Of a stretch of 64,000 bases of DNA, positions 63,715-64,000 are shown piece after piece. This DNA is from JARFQW01 sp963842955. Its GTDB lineage: Bacteria; Pseudomonadota; Gammaproteobacteria; Steroidobacterales; XN24. The position numbers and the translations under genes are program-made. The notes beneath the pieces were generated by a model. That model ran no database searches and was not told where the DNA came from. It worked only from the letters and a program-made list of their open reading frames with translations. How positions within the stretch are numbered: the first letter of the stretch is position 1; each line of letters starts with the position of its first letter. Location of the stretch: contig CAWJIJ010000003.1 of NCBI GenBank assembly GCA_963842955.1, positions 1-64,000 of the forward strand. Reading direction: 5' to 3'.

Positions 63715-64000
63715 CTAGCGCGTGTCTTCCAGCGCCCAGTAGGTCAGCCCGTTTTTCTGCTTCGGTGATGTATGCGGACGCTCGGCAGCCGGCGCGCCGG
63801 TCAGGATGAGCCGGGCCAGGTCCGCCGACGAAATCGGGTGGAAGTGGAAGTACTCGTGGCCGCTGTACTGGTAGCGGCCGAGCGGGGAGACATCGACGGT
63901 CTCGAACCCCTCCGCCACGGTGAGGTCCTCGCCGGCCTGGCCGAGCCGCGGATGACCATGCAGCCCCTCGGACACCTTGAGGGGGTTGTCATTGTCCGAG
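63715..64000 (-). CDS. C-terminal part of a probable DUF900-like alpha/beta hydrolase (partial)
   Basis: The frame is open from the right edge to a stop at 63715 (94 residues visible). It reads SDNDNPLKVSEGLHGHPRLG, QAGEDLTVAEGFETVDVSPL, and SGHEYFHFHPISSADLARLI. The order 'H-x-x-x-R-x-G ... E/D-G-x-x-T-x-D-V/A ... G-H-x-Y' recalls the C-terminus of DUF900 hydrolases, where the GHxYF His completes the catalytic triad. The assignment is an inference from this pattern only; the start lies outside the window. Confidence 0.6.
   Translation of the reverse strand, partial: SDNDNPLKVSEGLHGHPRLGQAGEDLTVAEGFETVDVSPLGRYQYSGHEYFHFHPISSADLARLILTGAPAAERPHTSPKQKNGLTYWALEDTR

Overview
The window is GC-rich DNA from a free-living Gram-negative bacterium. 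It is probably a gammaproteobacterium of the Xanthomonadales/Lysobacterales type, for example near Wenzhouxiangella; this is inferred from protein style and not proven. Supporting points are many lipoproteins with lipoboxes, an outer-membrane beta-barrel protein, a TorT-type periplasmic sensor, the ECF sigma plus YfbK-type VWA pair, OmpR-type wHTH/FlgO-like membrane regulators, and CFI-box C-termini. No rRNA, tRNA, phage, transposase or CRISPR array was seen.

Layout. 1-5.5 kb: end of an upstream gene with a strong terminator, a small membrane protein, a secreted hydrolase lipoprotein, a lone ECF sigma factor, and a large secreted protein broken by two compensating frameshifts. 5.6-15 kb: core metabolism and sensing on the minus strand, namely gpmI, a hybrid histidine kinase translationally coupled to a TorT-like binding protein, and ppdK. 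15-26 kb: envelope and stress functions, including a DUF6090-like protein, a TPR protein, an ECF sigma/VWA operon, a membrane-anchored PD40 propeller, an MscK-like channel with a beta-barrel protein, and a DUF900 lipoprotein hydrolase. 26-38 kb: degenerate PKD and FG-GAP secreted proteins, an NAD-dependent reductase, a DUF4382 lipoprotein, a 52-residue lipoprotein, a sugar ABC importer lacking its ATPase, an intact FG-GAP protein, and DUF3597. 38-50 kb: a dead mmuM remnant, two secreted proteins (one with a CFI-box C-terminus), a CadC-like regulator, and a 1,973-residue multidomain secreted protein. 50-64 kb: an SMP-30-like propeller, a 4-OT tautomerase, an HhH DNA-binding protein, a Ktr/Trk potassium uptake pair, a HAD phosphatase, a sorbosone-dehydrogenase-like lipoprotein, two tandem GHL15-like secreted proteins, a GAF-GGDEF diguanylate cyclase, and the end of a probable hydrolase.

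Two non-coding systems stand out. First, a dispersed family of about 50-bp imperfect palindromes (arms like GGGGACAGTGCAC and GTGCACTGTCCCC) occurs in about 13 full and several half copies, only in intergenic gaps from 15.3 kb onward. It is enriched between convergent genes, and one copy carries paired arm changes that keep the hairpin perfect. It looks like a REP-type element, but no REP-associated transposase is in view. Second, a conserved 5' leader precedes both FG-GAP genes. It has a GCCCGGC hairpin, a conserved CACGAAGGACG core, and a CCCTCC segment that can pair with the Shine-Dalgarno site. A 35-bp exact copy of its core also follows the first FG-GAP gene.

Frame disruptions cluster in secreted or repeat-rich protein genes (3007-5430, 26530-27061, 27273-29218, 60751-62323), while gpmI, ppdK, trkH and other core genes are intact. 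This suggests gene decay or phase-variable/relaxed selection more than uniform sequencing error, but read-level checks are needed to separate these.
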